The translations under genes and the position numbers were made by a program. The notes below the pieces were generated by a model that did not search any database, was not told where the DNA came from, and saw nothing but the letters and a program-made list of their open reading frames with translations. From the NCBI RefSeq assembly GCF_001191005.1, contig NZ_CP012201.1, forward strand, positions 682,001 to 746,000: a DNA stretch of 64,000 nt, read 5' to 3'. Source of the DNA: Massilia sp. NR 4-1. Lineage in GTDB: Bacteria; Pseudomonadota; Gammaproteobacteria; Burkholderiales; Burkholderiaceae_D. This document shows positions 1 through 10,448 of the stretch, one piece after another. The first letter of the stretch is position 1. Every line of letters begins with the position of its first letter.

Positions 1-21
1 GAGGAAAATTCCGGCGGATCG

Positions 22-3000
22 ATGCGCAAACTCAATGAGCTTGGGAATAGTCTGGTCAGTACGCGCTTGCTGCTGTGGGGCGCGGGCCTGGCCTTGGCTG
101 GCGCCGTTGGAATGACGCTGTACGCCACCGCCGCCAAAACGGTGGAAGACGACGCCCAGCTGCGTTTCGACAACCTGACGCGCGCCACCCAGTACAGCAT
201 CTCGGCCCGCGTGAAATCCTATTCCGACGTGGTGCGCGGCCTGGTGGCCCTGTTCCAGACCACGGACTCCCTGACGCGGCTGCAGTTCCGGCAGTATGTG
301 AACAACCTGAATATGCCGCTGCATTTTCCGGCGATCCAGGCCATCAATTACGCGCCTTATGTTCCCGCCGCCGAGCGCGAGGACTTCGTGGCCGCGGTGC
401 GCGCCGACCGCAGCGTCAATCCGGCCGGCTACCCGAAGTTCGACATCAAGCCGCCGGGCCAGCGCGGCCACTATGCGCCGCTGACCTACCTGGAGCCGAT
501 GGATATGCTGATGGAGCGCTTCGGCGTGGACATCACCGCCAATCCTGCCATCGACCGCGCCATGGAACTGTCGCGCGATACGGGCCAGATCAGCGCCTCG
601 GGCCAGCCGGTGGTGCTGAAAAAGCCGGCGCCGCATATCGGCCTGGGCATGCGCCTGCCGGTCTACCGGCGCGGCATGCCGGTGCACGATATGGAGAGCC
701 GGCGCGCCGCCTATCTGGGATCGGTCGGCATCGGCTTTTCCGTGGCCAAGCTGGTGCAGGGCGCGATCGACGAGATGGCGGACCGCCAGGTGCATATGAT
801 CCTGTACGCCGACGGCGCGGGCGATCCGGAAAAGCGCAGCCTGAGCATCGGCAAGGAAGACCGCCTGCTGTTCAACGATAACGGCTCCATCGATGCGCCG
901 CCGGTCTTGCCGGGCAATTCGGACGACTACTTCCTGACCGTGCTGCCCATCGATTTCAACGGCACCTTGTGGAAGGCGCGCTTCCATGCGCGCAAGACCG
1001 ATATGGTGCTGGGCTTCGACCGCTGGTTCCCGCTGGTGGCGCTGGGCACGGGCTTTGCGGGCACCTTGCTGATCTACCTGTTCTTTTTCAGCCTGTACTG
1101 GCAGCGCCGCAGCGCCCAGGAGCAGCGCCGCCTGCTGGACAGCGTGCTGAATAATGTGGATGCCCATGTGTATATGAAGGACCAGGGGCGCCGCTTCATC
1201 TATGTGAACGCGAAGATGGCCGAGGCCATGGGCCTGCCGGTGGAGCAGATCATCGGGCGCCTGGACCGCGAGGTGATGCCGCAGCGTGATGCCGAGCAGG
1301 CCTGGAACGAGGACCGCGCCGTGTTTGCCGACAGCCTGAAACGCTCGGGCGAGGGCAAGTATGTCGATCGCCACGGCGTGATCCACCATCTATGGACGGT
1401 GAAGGCGCCGGTGGAGGGCGAACAGGGTGTGAGCGCCGTCATCGCGCTGTCCACCGACGTGACGGAGCTGCACAATCTGAAGGAGCAGGCGCAGGCGGCG
1501 AACCAGGCCAAGAGCGACTTCCTGTCGAATATGAGCCATGAGATCCGCACGCCGATGAATAGCGTGATCGGCATGGCCCACCTGGCGCTGAAGTCGGTCA
1601 CCAATCCCAAGCAGCGCGATTATCTGCAAAAGATCTACCATTCGGGCCAGCACCTGCTGGGCATCATCAACGACATCCTCGATTTCTCCAAGATCGAGGC
1701 GGGCAAGCTCGATCTGGAAATGCTGGACTTCACGCTGGAGTCGCTGCTGTCGAATATCTCGAACCAGCTGGGCGAGTCGGCTTCGCGCAAGGAGCTGGAG
1801 CTGGTGTTCGAAATCTGGCCCGGCCTGTCGCGCCAGATGCGCGGCGATCCGCTGCGCCTGGAGCAGGTGCTGCTGAACTTCACCAGCAATGCCATCAAGT
1901 TCTCGGAAAACGGCCGCATCTATATCCGCGCCCGGCCGGTGGAAGACCGCGACACCTACACCATGGTGCGCTTCGAGGTGCAGGACAACGGCATCGGCAT
2001 GAGCCCGCAGCAGGTCGACAAGCTGTTCCAGTCCTTCCACCAGGCCGACACCTCGACCACGCGCAAATACGGCGGCACGGGTCTGGGCCTGGTCATCAGC
2101 AAGCAGCTGGCGGAGCTGATGGGGGGCGGCGTCGGTGTCGACAGCGAGCCGGGACACGGCAGCACCTTCTGGTTCACCGCGCGCCTGATGAAGAGCACCA
2201 ATTTCCTGCAGGAGCCGCAGAGCAACGAGCTGCAGGCCGACGTGGCGGCTTCGCTGCGCGGCGCCTCCATCCTGCTGGTGGAGGACAATATCTTCAGCCA
2301 GCAGGTGGGCCAGGAGCTGCTGGAGGATGCCGGCGCCACCGTGGTGGTGGCCAACAACGGCAAGGAAGCCATCGACCTGCTGTTGAAGGAGCATTTCGAC
2401 TGCGTGCTGATGGATGTGCAGATGCCGGTGATGGACGGCTTCGAGGCGACGCGCCTGATCCGCCTGCATCCCAAGCTGTCCGGCACGCCGGTGATCGCGA
2501 TGACGGCCAATGCCGGCCGCGAAGACCAGGCACGCTGCCTGGACGCGGGCATGGACGAATTCGTGACCAAGCCGATCGCGCCGCAACTGCTGTTCGCCGT
2601 GCTGGCCAAGTGGCTGGGCCAGCGCGCCTCCGATGGCGCATCGCGCACGGTGCGGCCAACGCCGCCACGCGAGGCCGCGTCGCTGGAAAATGCGCCGCCC
2701 ATCGCCAGCGTGGCGGAGGCCGCGCCCGCCGCCGTGGCGTTCGAGATGGCGGCGCCGGCAGCCCCCGTCCCTGCGCCTTTGCCTGCCGCGGCGGGCGATG
2801 ACGCGGCCGAGATGGCGCTTGCCGGCGAGGCCGAACTGTTCGATATGCGCGCCCTGGCCCAGACCTTCGGCAACAAGCCGGACAAGATGCGCAAGTACGC
2901 CCTGATGTTCCTCGATTCGGCGCGCGACAGCATGGTGGAAGTGAACGAGGCGCTGCAACTGGGCGATATGAAGCGCCTGTCCGAGCTGGGACACCGCATC

Positions 3001-3180
3001 AAGTCCTCGGCGCGCGCGGTGGGGGCCATGAGCTTTGCCGACCTGTGCCTGAACCTGGAGCGCATGAAGCCGGAGGATGGCCTGGAGCAGGCCCGCGCCA
3101 TCGTGGCCCGCATGCAGCCCTTGCTGGACCGGTTGAAAGAGCATGTGGCGCAGGAGCTGGCGGCCAGCGTGCCAGGCTAG
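22..3180 (+). CDS. Membrane hybrid sensor histidine kinase (CHASE-PAS-HisKA-HATPase-REC-Hpt)
   Basis: A 1052-residue BarA-style phosphorelay kinase. A first membrane segment lies at about residues 15-38, a CHASE-like periplasmic sensor follows to about 330, and a second membrane segment is at about 335-360. A PAS domain (about 375-485) precedes the dimerisation domain, whose phospho-acceptor is His506 in SHEIRTPMN. The ATPase domain shows the N box and the G boxes GIGMS and GGTGLGL. A receiver has Asp798 in [11 protein letters not shown]. After an Ala/Pro-rich linker comes an Hpt domain with His991 in [14 protein letters not shown]. All relay residues are intact, so an internal His-Asp-His relay is expected, with a separate output regulator that is not in this window. 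GAGGAAAA lies far upstream of the ATG, so the ribosome site is unconvincing. The ligand is unknown. Confidence 0.93.
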   Translation: MRKLNELGNSLVSTRLLLWGAGLALAGAVGMTLYATAAKTVEDDAQLRFDNLTRATQYSISARVKSYSDVVRGLVALFQTTDSLTRLQFRQYVNNLNMPLHFPAIQAINYAPYVPAAEREDFVAAVRADRSVNPAGYPKFDIKPPGQRGHYAPLTYLEPMDMLMERFGVDITANPAIDRAMELSRDTGQISASGQPVVLKKPAPHIGLGMRLPVYRRGMPVHDMESRRAAYLGSVGIGFSVAKLVQGAIDEMADRQVHMILYADGAGDPEKRSLSIGKEDRLLFNDNGSIDAPPVLPGNSDDYFLTVLPIDFNGTLWKARFHARKTDMVLGFDRWFPLVALGTGFAGTLLIYLFFFSLYWQRRSAQEQRRLLDSVLNNVDAHVYMKDQGRRFIYVNAKMAEAMGLPVEQIIGRLDREVMPQRDAEQAWNEDRAVFADSLKRSGEGKYVDRHGVIHHLWTVKAPVEGEQGVSAVIALSTDVTELHNLKEQAQAANQAKSDFLSNMSHEIRTPMNSVIGMAHLALKSVTNPKQRDYLQKIYHSGQHLLGIINDILDFSKIEAGKLDLEMLDFTLESLLSNISNQLGESASRKELELVFEIWPGLSRQMRGDPLRLEQVLLNFTSNAIKFSENGRIYIRARPVEDRDTYTMVRFEVQDNGIGMSPQQVDKLFQSFHQADTSTTRKYGGTGLGLVISKQLAELMGGGVGVDSEPGHGSTFWFTARLMKSTNFLQEPQSNELQADVAASLRGASILLVEDNIFSQQVGQELLEDAGATVVVANNGKEAIDLLLKEHFDCVLMDVQMPVMDGFEATRLIRLHPKLSGTPVIAMTANAGREDQARCLDAGMDEFVTKPIAPQLLFAVLAKWLGQRASDGASRTVRPTPPREAASLENAPPIASVAEAAPAAVAFEMAAPAAPVPAPLPAAAGDDAAEMALAGEAELFDMRALAQTFGNKPDKMRKYALMFLDSARDSMVEVNEALQLGDMKRLSELGHRIKSSARAVGAMSFADLCLNLERMKPEDGLEQARAIVARMQPLLDRLKEHVAQELAASVPG

Positions 3181-3267
3181 CGGCTTGCGAGCCGCGCACG
3201 CGGTCCAGGGTTTGTATTCGGCGCGCGACAGGCGATAATAGCGGCTGGCATCCACTTCCACGGCACT

Positions 3268-6200
3268 ATGCACGCGAGCGTTACTCCCGGACTTCTGATC
3301 TTGCACGGCAATCAGCTGGAGCAGTTGCGCGCCGCCGTGTTCCAGTGGTTGCGCGCGCATCCGCTGGCGCCGCTGGAGACCGAGACCTTCCTGGTGCAAT
3401 CGAACGGCGTGGCCGAATGGCTCAAGATCGCGCTGGCCGAGGATGCGGGCGTGTGCGCCGCCACCCGCGTGGCCTTGCCGGCCCGCTTCCTGTGGGAGAC
3501 CTATCGCGGCATGCTGGGGCGCGAGCGGGTGCCGCCCATTTCCGCCTTCGACAAGGCGCCGCTGACCTGGCGCCTGATGCGCCTGTTGCCGGTGCTGCTG
3601 GCCGATCCCGTCTTTGCGCCGCTGCGCCATTTCCTCGGCGACGGCGACCCGGAACGCCGCCTGCAACTGGCCGAGCGCCTGGCCGACTTGTTCGACCAGT
3701 ACCAGGTCTACCGCGCCGACTGGCTGGAAGACTGGGCCGCCGGGCGCGACCAGTTGCGCAGCGCGCGCGGCGAACTGGCGCCGCTGGCCGAGGACCAGCG
3801 CTGGCAGGGCGCCTTGTGGCGCGCCGTGATCGCCAGCGTGCCGGAACACGAGCGTGAGCTGGGCCGCGCTTCCGTGCACACCGAATTCCTGCGCGCCGTC
3901 GCCAGTGGAGCGCAGCCGCTGGGCCGCCTGCCGCGCCGCATCGTGCTGTTCGGCGTCTCAGCCCTGCCGTTCCAGACCTTGCAGGCGCTGGCGGCGCTGG
4001 CCCGTTTCACCCAGGTGATGCTGGCCGTGCCCAATCCCTGCCAGTTCTACTGGGGCGACATCATCGAAGGACGCGACCTGCTGCGCGCCGCCCACCGCCG
4101 CCAAAGCCTGCGCAATGGCGTCGACCTGGGCCAGATTCCGCTGGAAGAACTGCATGCCCACAGCCATCCGCTGCTGGCGGGCTGGGGGCGCCAGGGCCGC
4201 GACTTCATCCGCATGCTGGACGAATTCGACAGCGCCGCCGCGGCCGAAGGACGCAGCGACAGCCTGCGCGTGGACCTGTTCAGCGAAGGCGAGGGCGCCA
4301 CCCTGCTGGCCCAGGTCCAGGCGGCCGTGCGCGACCTGCTGCCGCTGTCCGAGCACCCGCAGGCGCCGCCGCCGGACAGCGACCGCTCCATCGAATTCCA
4401 TGTGGCGCATAGCGTGCAGCGCGAAGTCGAAGTGCTGCACGACCAGCTGCTCGCCATGTTTGCCGCCTCGGAGGAGGAAGGCGGCCCGGCGCTGCGGCCG
4501 CGCGACGTGGTGGTGATGGTGCCGGACATCGACGTGTTCACCGCCGCCATCCACGCCGTCTTCGGCCAGCACAAACGCAGCGATGCGCGCTATATCCCGT
4601 TTGAAATCGGCGACGTCAACGACCGCAGCGTGAATCCGTTGCTGGTGGCGCTGGAATGGCTGCTGCGCCTGCCGCAGCAGCGCTGCCGCCAGAGCGAGGT
4701 GCGCGACCTGCTGGACGTGCCGGCGCTGGCGGCGCGCTTCGGCCTGGCGGCCGACGATCTGCCGACGCTGGGTCTGTGGATCGAGGGCGCCGGCGTGCGC
4801 TGGGGCCTGGACCGCCAGCACCGCGAAGGCCTGGGCCTGGGGCCGGCCGGCGAGCAGAATGCCTGGATTTTCGGCGTGCGCCGCATGCTGCTGGGCTATG
4901 CCAGCGGCCATGGCGCGGCCTTCAACGGCATCGAGCCGTATGGTGAAGTGGGTGGGCTGGATGCGGCGCTGGCCGGCTCGCTGGCCCAACTGGTCGAAGC
5001 CCTGCTGCACTGGCGCGCGCTGCTGGCCCAGCCGCGCACGCCGGAACAGTGGGGCGTGCAGGCGCGTGCCCTGCTGGCGGCCTTCTTCAAGGCCAGCGAC
5101 GAAGGCGACCGCCTGATGCTGGCGCAGCTGGACGAAACCCTGAACCGCTGGCTGGAAACCAGCGCCGGCGCCGGCTTCGAGGAAGCCGTGCCGCTGGCCG
5201 TGCTGCGCGAAGCCTGGCTGGGCGCGCTGGACGAGCCGTCGCTGGAACACCAGTTCGTCTCCGGCGGCGTGACCTTCTGCACCCTGATGCCGATGCGCGC
5301 CGTGCCCTTCCGCGTGGCCTGCCTGCTGGGCATGAACGATGGCGACTTCCCGCGCCGCGCCAACAAGGCCGACTTCGACCTGCTGGCCTTGCCCGGCATG
5401 GCGCGTCCCGGCGACCGCTCGCGGCGCGACGACGACCGCTACCTGATGCTGGAAGCCGTCCTGGCCGCGCGCGACAAGCTGTATATCAGCTGGGTGGGGC
5501 GCAATGTGCGCGACAACAGCGAACAGCCGCCGTCGGTGCTGCTGTCCCAGCTCTTCGACTACCTGAAGGCGGGCTGGCAGCTGGACCTGGGCGCGCGCAC
5601 CACCGAACACGCCTTGCAGCCCTTCAGCCGCCGCTATTTCGAGGCCGGCGGCCTGCTCACCTATGCCGGCGAATGGCGCGCCGCCCACGCGGCCGGCGAG
5701 GCGCAGGCGCTGGAAGCGGAGGGGCAGTTGCCGCCTTTCGAAATCGACGACAGCTTCCGCCTCAAGCTGAACAGCCTGGCCAGCTTCATCCGCCAGCCGG
5801 TCAAATACTTCTTCCGCCAGCGTTTGGGCGTGGTGTTCGGCGAATCGGCCCTGGTGGGCGAGGACGAGGAACCGTTCTCGCTGAATGCGCTGGAGCGCTA
5901 TCTGCTGGAAGACACCATGCTCGATGACGGCGGCGCCGAGGAAGACGTCGCCGACGTGCGCAGCGGCCTGGAACAGCGCGCCGCGCGGCTCCGGCGCGAG
6001 GGCGTGCTGCCGATCGGCCTGATCGGCGAGCAGTGGCAGGAGCAATTGGTCGATGCGCTGGAACCGGTGCGCTACGCCTGGCTGGCGCTGCGCGCGCGCT
6101 ATCCGCTGGCCGCGTCCAAATTGCCGGTCAAGCTGGAACTGGCCGGCCTGGTGCTGGAGGACTGGGTCGACCAGCTGCGCCACGACGGTTCCACCACCGT

Positions 6201-6681
6201 ATGGCTGGCGCAGATCTCGTCCAAGGCCTGCGACAAGGATGGCTGGCCGCGCGGTGAAAAGCTGATTCCCATGTGGTTGCGCCAGCTGGCCGCCGCCGCG
6301 CAAGGCATGCCGGTCACCGGCTTCCTGGTGGCGCGCGACGCCATCGTCACCATGGCCCCGCTCGACCCGGCCCAGTCGCGCGATCAACTGGCGGCGCTGG
6401 CCGCGCTGTGGCGCGCCGGGATGGATGCGCCCCTGCCCACGGCCTGCAAGACGGCGCTGGCGCTGGTGCGGGAAGGCGATCCGCGCGCCGTGTACGACGG
6501 CGGTTTCGAGGTGATGGGCGAGAATGAGGATCTCTGCCTGGCGCGCTTGTGGCCCGATTTCGCGGCCCTGGCGGCGGTGCCGGAATTCGCCGACTGCTCG
6601 CGCGAGCTGTATGGCCCGCTGGCCGACTGGCTGCAGCATGCGGTGACGGTCGATCCCATGAAAGAGGAGGGCGGGGCATGA
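3268..6681 (+). CDS. recC: Exodeoxyribonuclease V subunit gamma (RecC)
   Basis: A 1137-residue RecC homologue, close to the usual length. RecC is the helicase-like but catalytically inactive subunit of RecBCD that holds the split DNA strands and reads Chi during double-strand break repair. The N terminus (GLLILHGNQLEQL) and the stretch LMPMRAVPFRVACLLGMNDG with FPRR near residues 670-695 are typical of the family. It is first in a recC-recB-recD operon: its TGA overlaps the recB ATG in an ATGA. There is an 87-bp gap from the histidine kinase upstream, so it probably has its own promoter. No ptrA is present between the rec genes, unlike in Escherichia coli. Confidence 0.95.
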   Translation: MHASVTPGLLILHGNQLEQLRAAVFQWLRAHPLAPLETETFLVQSNGVAEWLKIALAEDAGVCAATRVALPARFLWETYRGMLGRERVPPISAFDKAPLTWRLMRLLPVLLADPVFAPLRHFLGDGDPERRLQLAERLADLFDQYQVYRADWLEDWAAGRDQLRSARGELAPLAEDQRWQGALWRAVIASVPEHERELGRASVHTEFLRAVASGAQPLGRLPRRIVLFGVSALPFQTLQALAALARFTQVMLAVPNPCQFYWGDIIEGRDLLRAAHRRQSLRNGVDLGQIPLEELHAHSHPLLAGWGRQGRDFIRMLDEFDSAAAAEGRSDSLRVDLFSEGEGATLLAQVQAAVRDLLPLSEHPQAPPPDSDRSIEFHVAHSVQREVEVLHDQLLAMFAASEEEGGPALRPRDVVVMVPDIDVFTAAIHAVFGQHKRSDARYIPFEIGDVNDRSVNPLLVALEWLLRLPQQRCRQSEVRDLLDVPALAARFGLAADDLPTLGLWIEGAGVRWGLDRQHREGLGLGPAGEQNAWIFGVRRMLLGYASGHGAAFNGIEPYGEVGGLDAALAGSLAQLVEALLHWRALLAQPRTPEQWGVQARALLAAFFKASDEGDRLMLAQLDETLNRWLETSAGAGFEEAVPLAVLREAWLGALDEPSLEHQFVSGGVTFCTLMPMRAVPFRVACLLGMNDGDFPRRANKADFDLLALPGMARPGDRSRRDDDRYLMLEAVLAARDKLYISWVGRNVRDNSEQPPSVLLSQLFDYLKAGWQLDLGARTTEHALQPFSRRYFEAGGLLTYAGEWRAAHAAGEAQALEAEGQLPPFEIDDSFRLKLNSLASFIRQPVKYFFRQRLGVVFGESALVGEDEEPFSLNALERYLLEDTMLDDGGAEEDVADVRSGLEQRAARLRREGVLPIGLIGEQWQEQLVDALEPVRYAWLALRARYPLAASKLPVKLELAGLVLEDWVDQLRHDGSTTVWLAQISSKACDKDGWPRGEKLIPMWLRQLAAAAQGMPVTGFLVARDAIVTMAPLDPAQSRDQLAALAALWRAGMDAPLPTACKTALALVREGDPRAVYDGGFEVMGENEDLCLARLWPDFAALAAVPEFADCSRELYGPLADWLQHAVTVDPMKEEGGA

Positions 6682-9600
6682 GCCAGCAACTGCTGCCCGC
6701 CAGCTTCCCCCTGCATGGCTCGCGCCTGATCGAGGCCAGCGCCGGCACCGGCAAGACCTGGACCATCGCCGCCCTGTACCTGCGCCTGGTGCTGGGCCAT
6801 GGCGGCGGCGACGCCTATCCGCGCCCGCTGCTGCCCTCGCAGATCCTGGTGATGACCTTTACCCGCGCCGCCACGCGCGAGCTGTCCAACCGCGTGCGCG
6901 AACGCCTGGTGGAGGCGGCGGCCTATTTCCGCGGCCAGGGCGCGGGCAGCGATCCCTATCTGGACCAGCTGCTCGAATCCTGCGCCGGCGACAGCGCGCG
7001 CCAGCAGGCCGCGCACCGCCTGACGCTGGCGGCCGAAACGATGGATGAAGCGGCCATCTTCACCATCGACGCCTGGTGCCAGCGCATGCTGCGCGAGCAT
7101 GCTTTCGACAGCGCCAACCTGTTCGACGAGGAACTGGTGAGCGACGAGGCGGCCCTGTTCGAGGATGCGGTGCACGATTACTGGCGCCAGCAAGTCTATC
7201 CGCTGGGTGCGGACGTGCTGCAGTCGCTGCTGGAATGCTGGCCCGACGTCGATGCGCTGAAGCGCTCGGTGCGCGAGCTGGTGCGGCGCGTGGCGGCGGT
7301 GGGCGCGGCCGGCGGCGAAACGCTGGCGGCGCTGATCCGGCGCGAACAGAACGAGCAGATGCTCAAGCTGGCGGGCTTGAAGGAGGACTGGTACGAGCGC
7401 GCCAACCGCATGGAGCAGTGGATTCTGGCGCAGCGCGCCGAGGCGCCGAAATGCTTCAACGGCGTCAAGATGAAGCCGGAGTCGGTGGCGAAATGGTTCG
7501 AAGCGCTGCGCAACTGGGCCGCCGATCCGCGCCAGCTGCGGCCGGACTTGAACGACACGGCATGGCGCCGCCTGCGCCCGGACGGCATCGCCGACGCCTG
7601 CGCCAAGGGTTTCAGCCCCATCGTGCCGGACGATTTCGATGCGGTGGCGGCGCTGGAAGAGGCGCTGGCCGCGATCGAACCGCTGGCCCACGCGCTGTAC
7701 CGCCACGCGGCGGCCAGCATCGCCCAGCGCATGAGCGAGCTGAAACGGCGCAACCGCCAGTTCGGCTTCGCCGACATGCTGGAGCGGCTCAAGCAGGCGC
7801 TGGAAGGCGGCAACGGCGCTGCGCTGCGCAAGCGCATCACCGAGCAGTATCCGGTCGCCATGGTGGACGAATTCCAGGATACGGCGCCCAGCCAGTACCG
7901 CATCTTCGACCTGCTGTACCGCGTGGAGCAGAACGATCCCACGCTTGGCCTGTTCCTGATCGGCGATCCGAAGCAGTCGATTTACGGCTTCCGCGGCGCC
8001 GACATCCACAGCTATCTGGCGGCGCGGCGCGCCACCGCAGGACGGCATTACCAGCTCGGCACCAACTACCGCTCCAGCGCCGCCGTGGTGCAGGCCGTGA
8101 ACCGCATCTTCCTGCATGCCGAAGGCGGGCCGGAAGGAGAGCCCGGGGCGCCTGCCGGCTTCCCGCGCGGCGCTTTCCGCTTCCGCCGCGACGGCGCCAA
8201 TCCGCTGCCCTTCGACGCCGTGGCGGCGGCCGGACGCAAGGAGGTGCTGGTCGACAGCCAGGGCGCCTTGCCGGCCCTGACGGTGGCCTGCAATCCGGCC
8301 GAGGATCTGCGCGCCGATGGCTACCGCGATTTCTTCGCCCAGCACTGCGCCGAGCATATCGCCAACCTGCTCAACGACAGCCGCGCCGGTTTCGAGGATG
8401 CGCAGGGCTGGCAGCGCCTGCAGCCGGCCGATATCGCCGTGCTGGTGCGCGACCGGCGCGAGGCGGCGGCCATCCGCCAGGCGCTGCTGCGGCGCAAAGT
8501 CCCGAGCGTCTACCTGTCGGACAAGGATTCGGTGCTGGACAGCGACGAGGCGGCCGATGTGCTGCGCTGGCTGACGGCGCTGGCCAATCCGCTCGACGGC
8601 GCCCTGGCGCGCGCCGCTTTCGCCACCCGCACCATCAATCTGCCGCTGGCCGAGCTGGCGCGCCTCTCGGCCGACGAGCTGGCGTGGGAAAAGCGCGTGG
8701 AGCAGTTGAAGGCGCTGCATGTGGTGTGGCAGCGCCAGGGCGTGCTGGCCATGCTGCGCCGCTTCATCCACGAGCTGCGCCTGCCGGCCGCCATGCTGGC
8801 CCAGCCCGGCGGCGAGCGGCGCCTGACCAATCTGCTGCATCTGGCCGAGCTGTTGCAAAGCGCCAGCCGCCAGCTGGACGGCGAGCAGGCGCTGATCCGT
8901 TGGCTGGCCGAGCAGATCGACAGCGAGAGCGAGGGTGGCGACGAGCGCGTGCTGCGGCTGGAATCGGACGCGGAACTGGTCAAGGTCGTCACCGTGCACA
9001 AGTCCAAGGGGCTGGAGTATCCACTGGTGTATCTGCCCTTCGCCGTCACGGCGCGCAAGGTGGAAAAGCGCAACCGCAGCTTCCTCGAATACACCGACGA
9101 AAAAGGCGTGCGCCATCTGGACCTGGGCCGTTCCGACGCCGCCCTGGCGGCGGCCGACGAAGCGCGCCTGGCGGAAGACCTGCGCCTGATGTACGTGGCG
9201 CTGACCCGCGCCCGCCATTTCCTGTGGCTGGGCGTGGCCGCGCTGGCGGCGCGCAAGGCCGGCGAAAGCACGCTGCACGAATCGGCGCTGGGCTATCTGC
9301 TGGCGGGCGGCGCGGCGCTGCCGGCCAGCCGCCTGGGCGAGTACTGGCAGCAGCTGCGCGGCGATTGCGGCCATATCGGCCTGCGCATGCTGGAGCCGCA
9401 GCAGGGATTGACCTTGTTTGGCCGGGTGGAACAGGCGCCGCCCCTGATCGATCCACGCCCCTTCAGCGGCAGTTTCGAGCGCGATTGGAGCGTGGGCAGC
9501 TTTACCTCGCTGGCGCGGCGCACGGCCGGTCCGGGATCTGGGGCGGCGGCCCAGCCGATGGCGCCCGTGCCGCGCGACGCCTTGCAGGAAAAGCTGCTGG

Positions 9601-10403
9601 AACAGGACGATGAACAGGCGCTGGGCGGCAATGCCGCCGCCGCGCCGCGCGCCGAGGACGCGCCCTGGCACCGCTTCCCGCGCGGCTCGGTGCCGGGCAA
9701 CTTCCTGCACGAGCAGCTGGAGTGGATCGGCCAGGAAGGCTTCGGCAGCGTCCACCACGCCACCTTCGAAACCCGCCTCGGCAAGCGCATCGAGCGCGCC
9801 GGCTGGGGCAACCGCCTGGACGATGCGCTGGCCTGGCTGCGCAGCGCCGTCACCACGCCGCTGCCGCCTTTGGGCGCGGCGCTGGACGGCATCGGCCCCG
9901 TGCTGTCGGAGATGGAGTTCTGGTTCCCCAGCGAGCGCTTGCGCACCAGCGCGCTGGACCGCCTGTGCCGCGTCCACCTGCTGGATGGCGCGGCGCGTCC
10001 GGCGCTGCCCGAGCGCGAGCTGCATGGCATGCTGAAAGGCTTCTGCGACCTGGTGTTCGAACATGAGGGCCGCTACTGGCTGCTGGACTACAAGTCGAAT
10101 GCGCTGGGCAGCGGCGACGCGGCCTACCACAAGCAGGCGCTGGCCGCCGGCATGGCCGAGCACCGCTACGATATCCAGGGAGCGATCTATCTGCTGGCCC
10201 TGCACCGCCTGCTGCGCAGCCGCCTGGGCGCGTCCTACGATCCGGCGTCGCAGCTGGGCGGGGCCATCTTCTACTTCCTGCGCGGCGTGGGCAATGCGCA
10301 GACGCGCGGCTGCTATGTGCTGGAAGCGCAGGCCGGCCTGCTCGACGGGCTGGAAGCGCTGCTGGGCGACAGGGGGGAAACGGAGCGAGAGTATGATGAA
10401 TAG
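6678..10403 (+). CDS. recB: Exodeoxyribonuclease V subunit beta (RecB helicase-nuclease)
   Basis: A 1241-residue UvrD-family helicase with a C-terminal nuclease. I chose the ATG at 6678, which overlaps the recC stop and starts MSQQLLPASFPLHG; the frame is open further upstream but that part lies inside recC. Walker A is SAGTGKTW with Lys26. The DEFQDT Walker B motif, GDPKQSIYGFRGAD and TVHKSKGLEYPLVYLP are helicase motifs in order. The nuclease domain has Asp1124 (GFCDLVF) and Asp1137/Lys1139 (LLDYKSN), so the nuclease is expected to be active. It acts as the 3'-5' motor and only nuclease of the RecBCD complex. Confidence 0.96.
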   Translation: MSQQLLPASFPLHGSRLIEASAGTGKTWTIAALYLRLVLGHGGGDAYPRPLLPSQILVMTFTRAATRELSNRVRERLVEAAAYFRGQGAGSDPYLDQLLESCAGDSARQQAAHRLTLAAETMDEAAIFTIDAWCQRMLREHAFDSANLFDEELVSDEAALFEDAVHDYWRQQVYPLGADVLQSLLECWPDVDALKRSVRELVRRVAAVGAAGGETLAALIRREQNEQMLKLAGLKEDWYERANRMEQWILAQRAEAPKCFNGVKMKPESVAKWFEALRNWAADPRQLRPDLNDTAWRRLRPDGIADACAKGFSPIVPDDFDAVAALEEALAAIEPLAHALYRHAAASIAQRMSELKRRNRQFGFADMLERLKQALEGGNGAALRKRITEQYPVAMVDEFQDTAPSQYRIFDLLYRVEQNDPTLGLFLIGDPKQSIYGFRGADIHSYLAARRATAGRHYQLGTNYRSSAAVVQAVNRIFLHAEGGPEGEPGAPAGFPRGAFRFRRDGANPLPFDAVAAAGRKEVLVDSQGALPALTVACNPAEDLRADGYRDFFAQHCAEHIANLLNDSRAGFEDAQGWQRLQPADIAVLVRDRREAAAIRQALLRRKVPSVYLSDKDSVLDSDEAADVLRWLTALANPLDGALARAAFATRTINLPLAELARLSADELAWEKRVEQLKALHVVWQRQGVLAMLRRFIHELRLPAAMLAQPGGERRLTNLLHLAELLQSASRQLDGEQALIRWLAEQIDSESEGGDERVLRLESDAELVKVVTVHKSKGLEYPLVYLPFAVTARKVEKRNRSFLEYTDEKGVRHLDLGRSDAALAAADEARLAEDLRLMYVALTRARHFLWLGVAALAARKAGESTLHESALGYLLAGGAALPASRLGEYWQQLRGDCGHIGLRMLEPQQGLTLFGRVEQAPPLIDPRPFSGSFERDWSVGSFTSLARRTAGPGSGAAAQPMAPVPRDALQEKLLEQDDEQALGGNAAAAPRAEDAPWHRFPRGSVPGNFLHEQLEWIGQEGFGSVHHATFETRLGKRIERAGWGNRLDDALAWLRSAVTTPLPPLGAALDGIGPVLSEMEFWFPSERLRTSALDRLCRVHLLDGAARPALPERELHGMLKGFCDLVFEHEGRYWLLDYKSNALGSGDAAYHKQALAAGMAEHRYDIQGAIYLLALHRLLRSRLGASYDPASQLGGAIFYFLRGVGNAQTRGCYVLEAQAGLLDGLEALLGDRGETEREYDE

Positions 10404-10448
10404 CGTGAGCGGCAGCGCCGCGTCCAGGGCCGCCGCCGGAGAAGCACT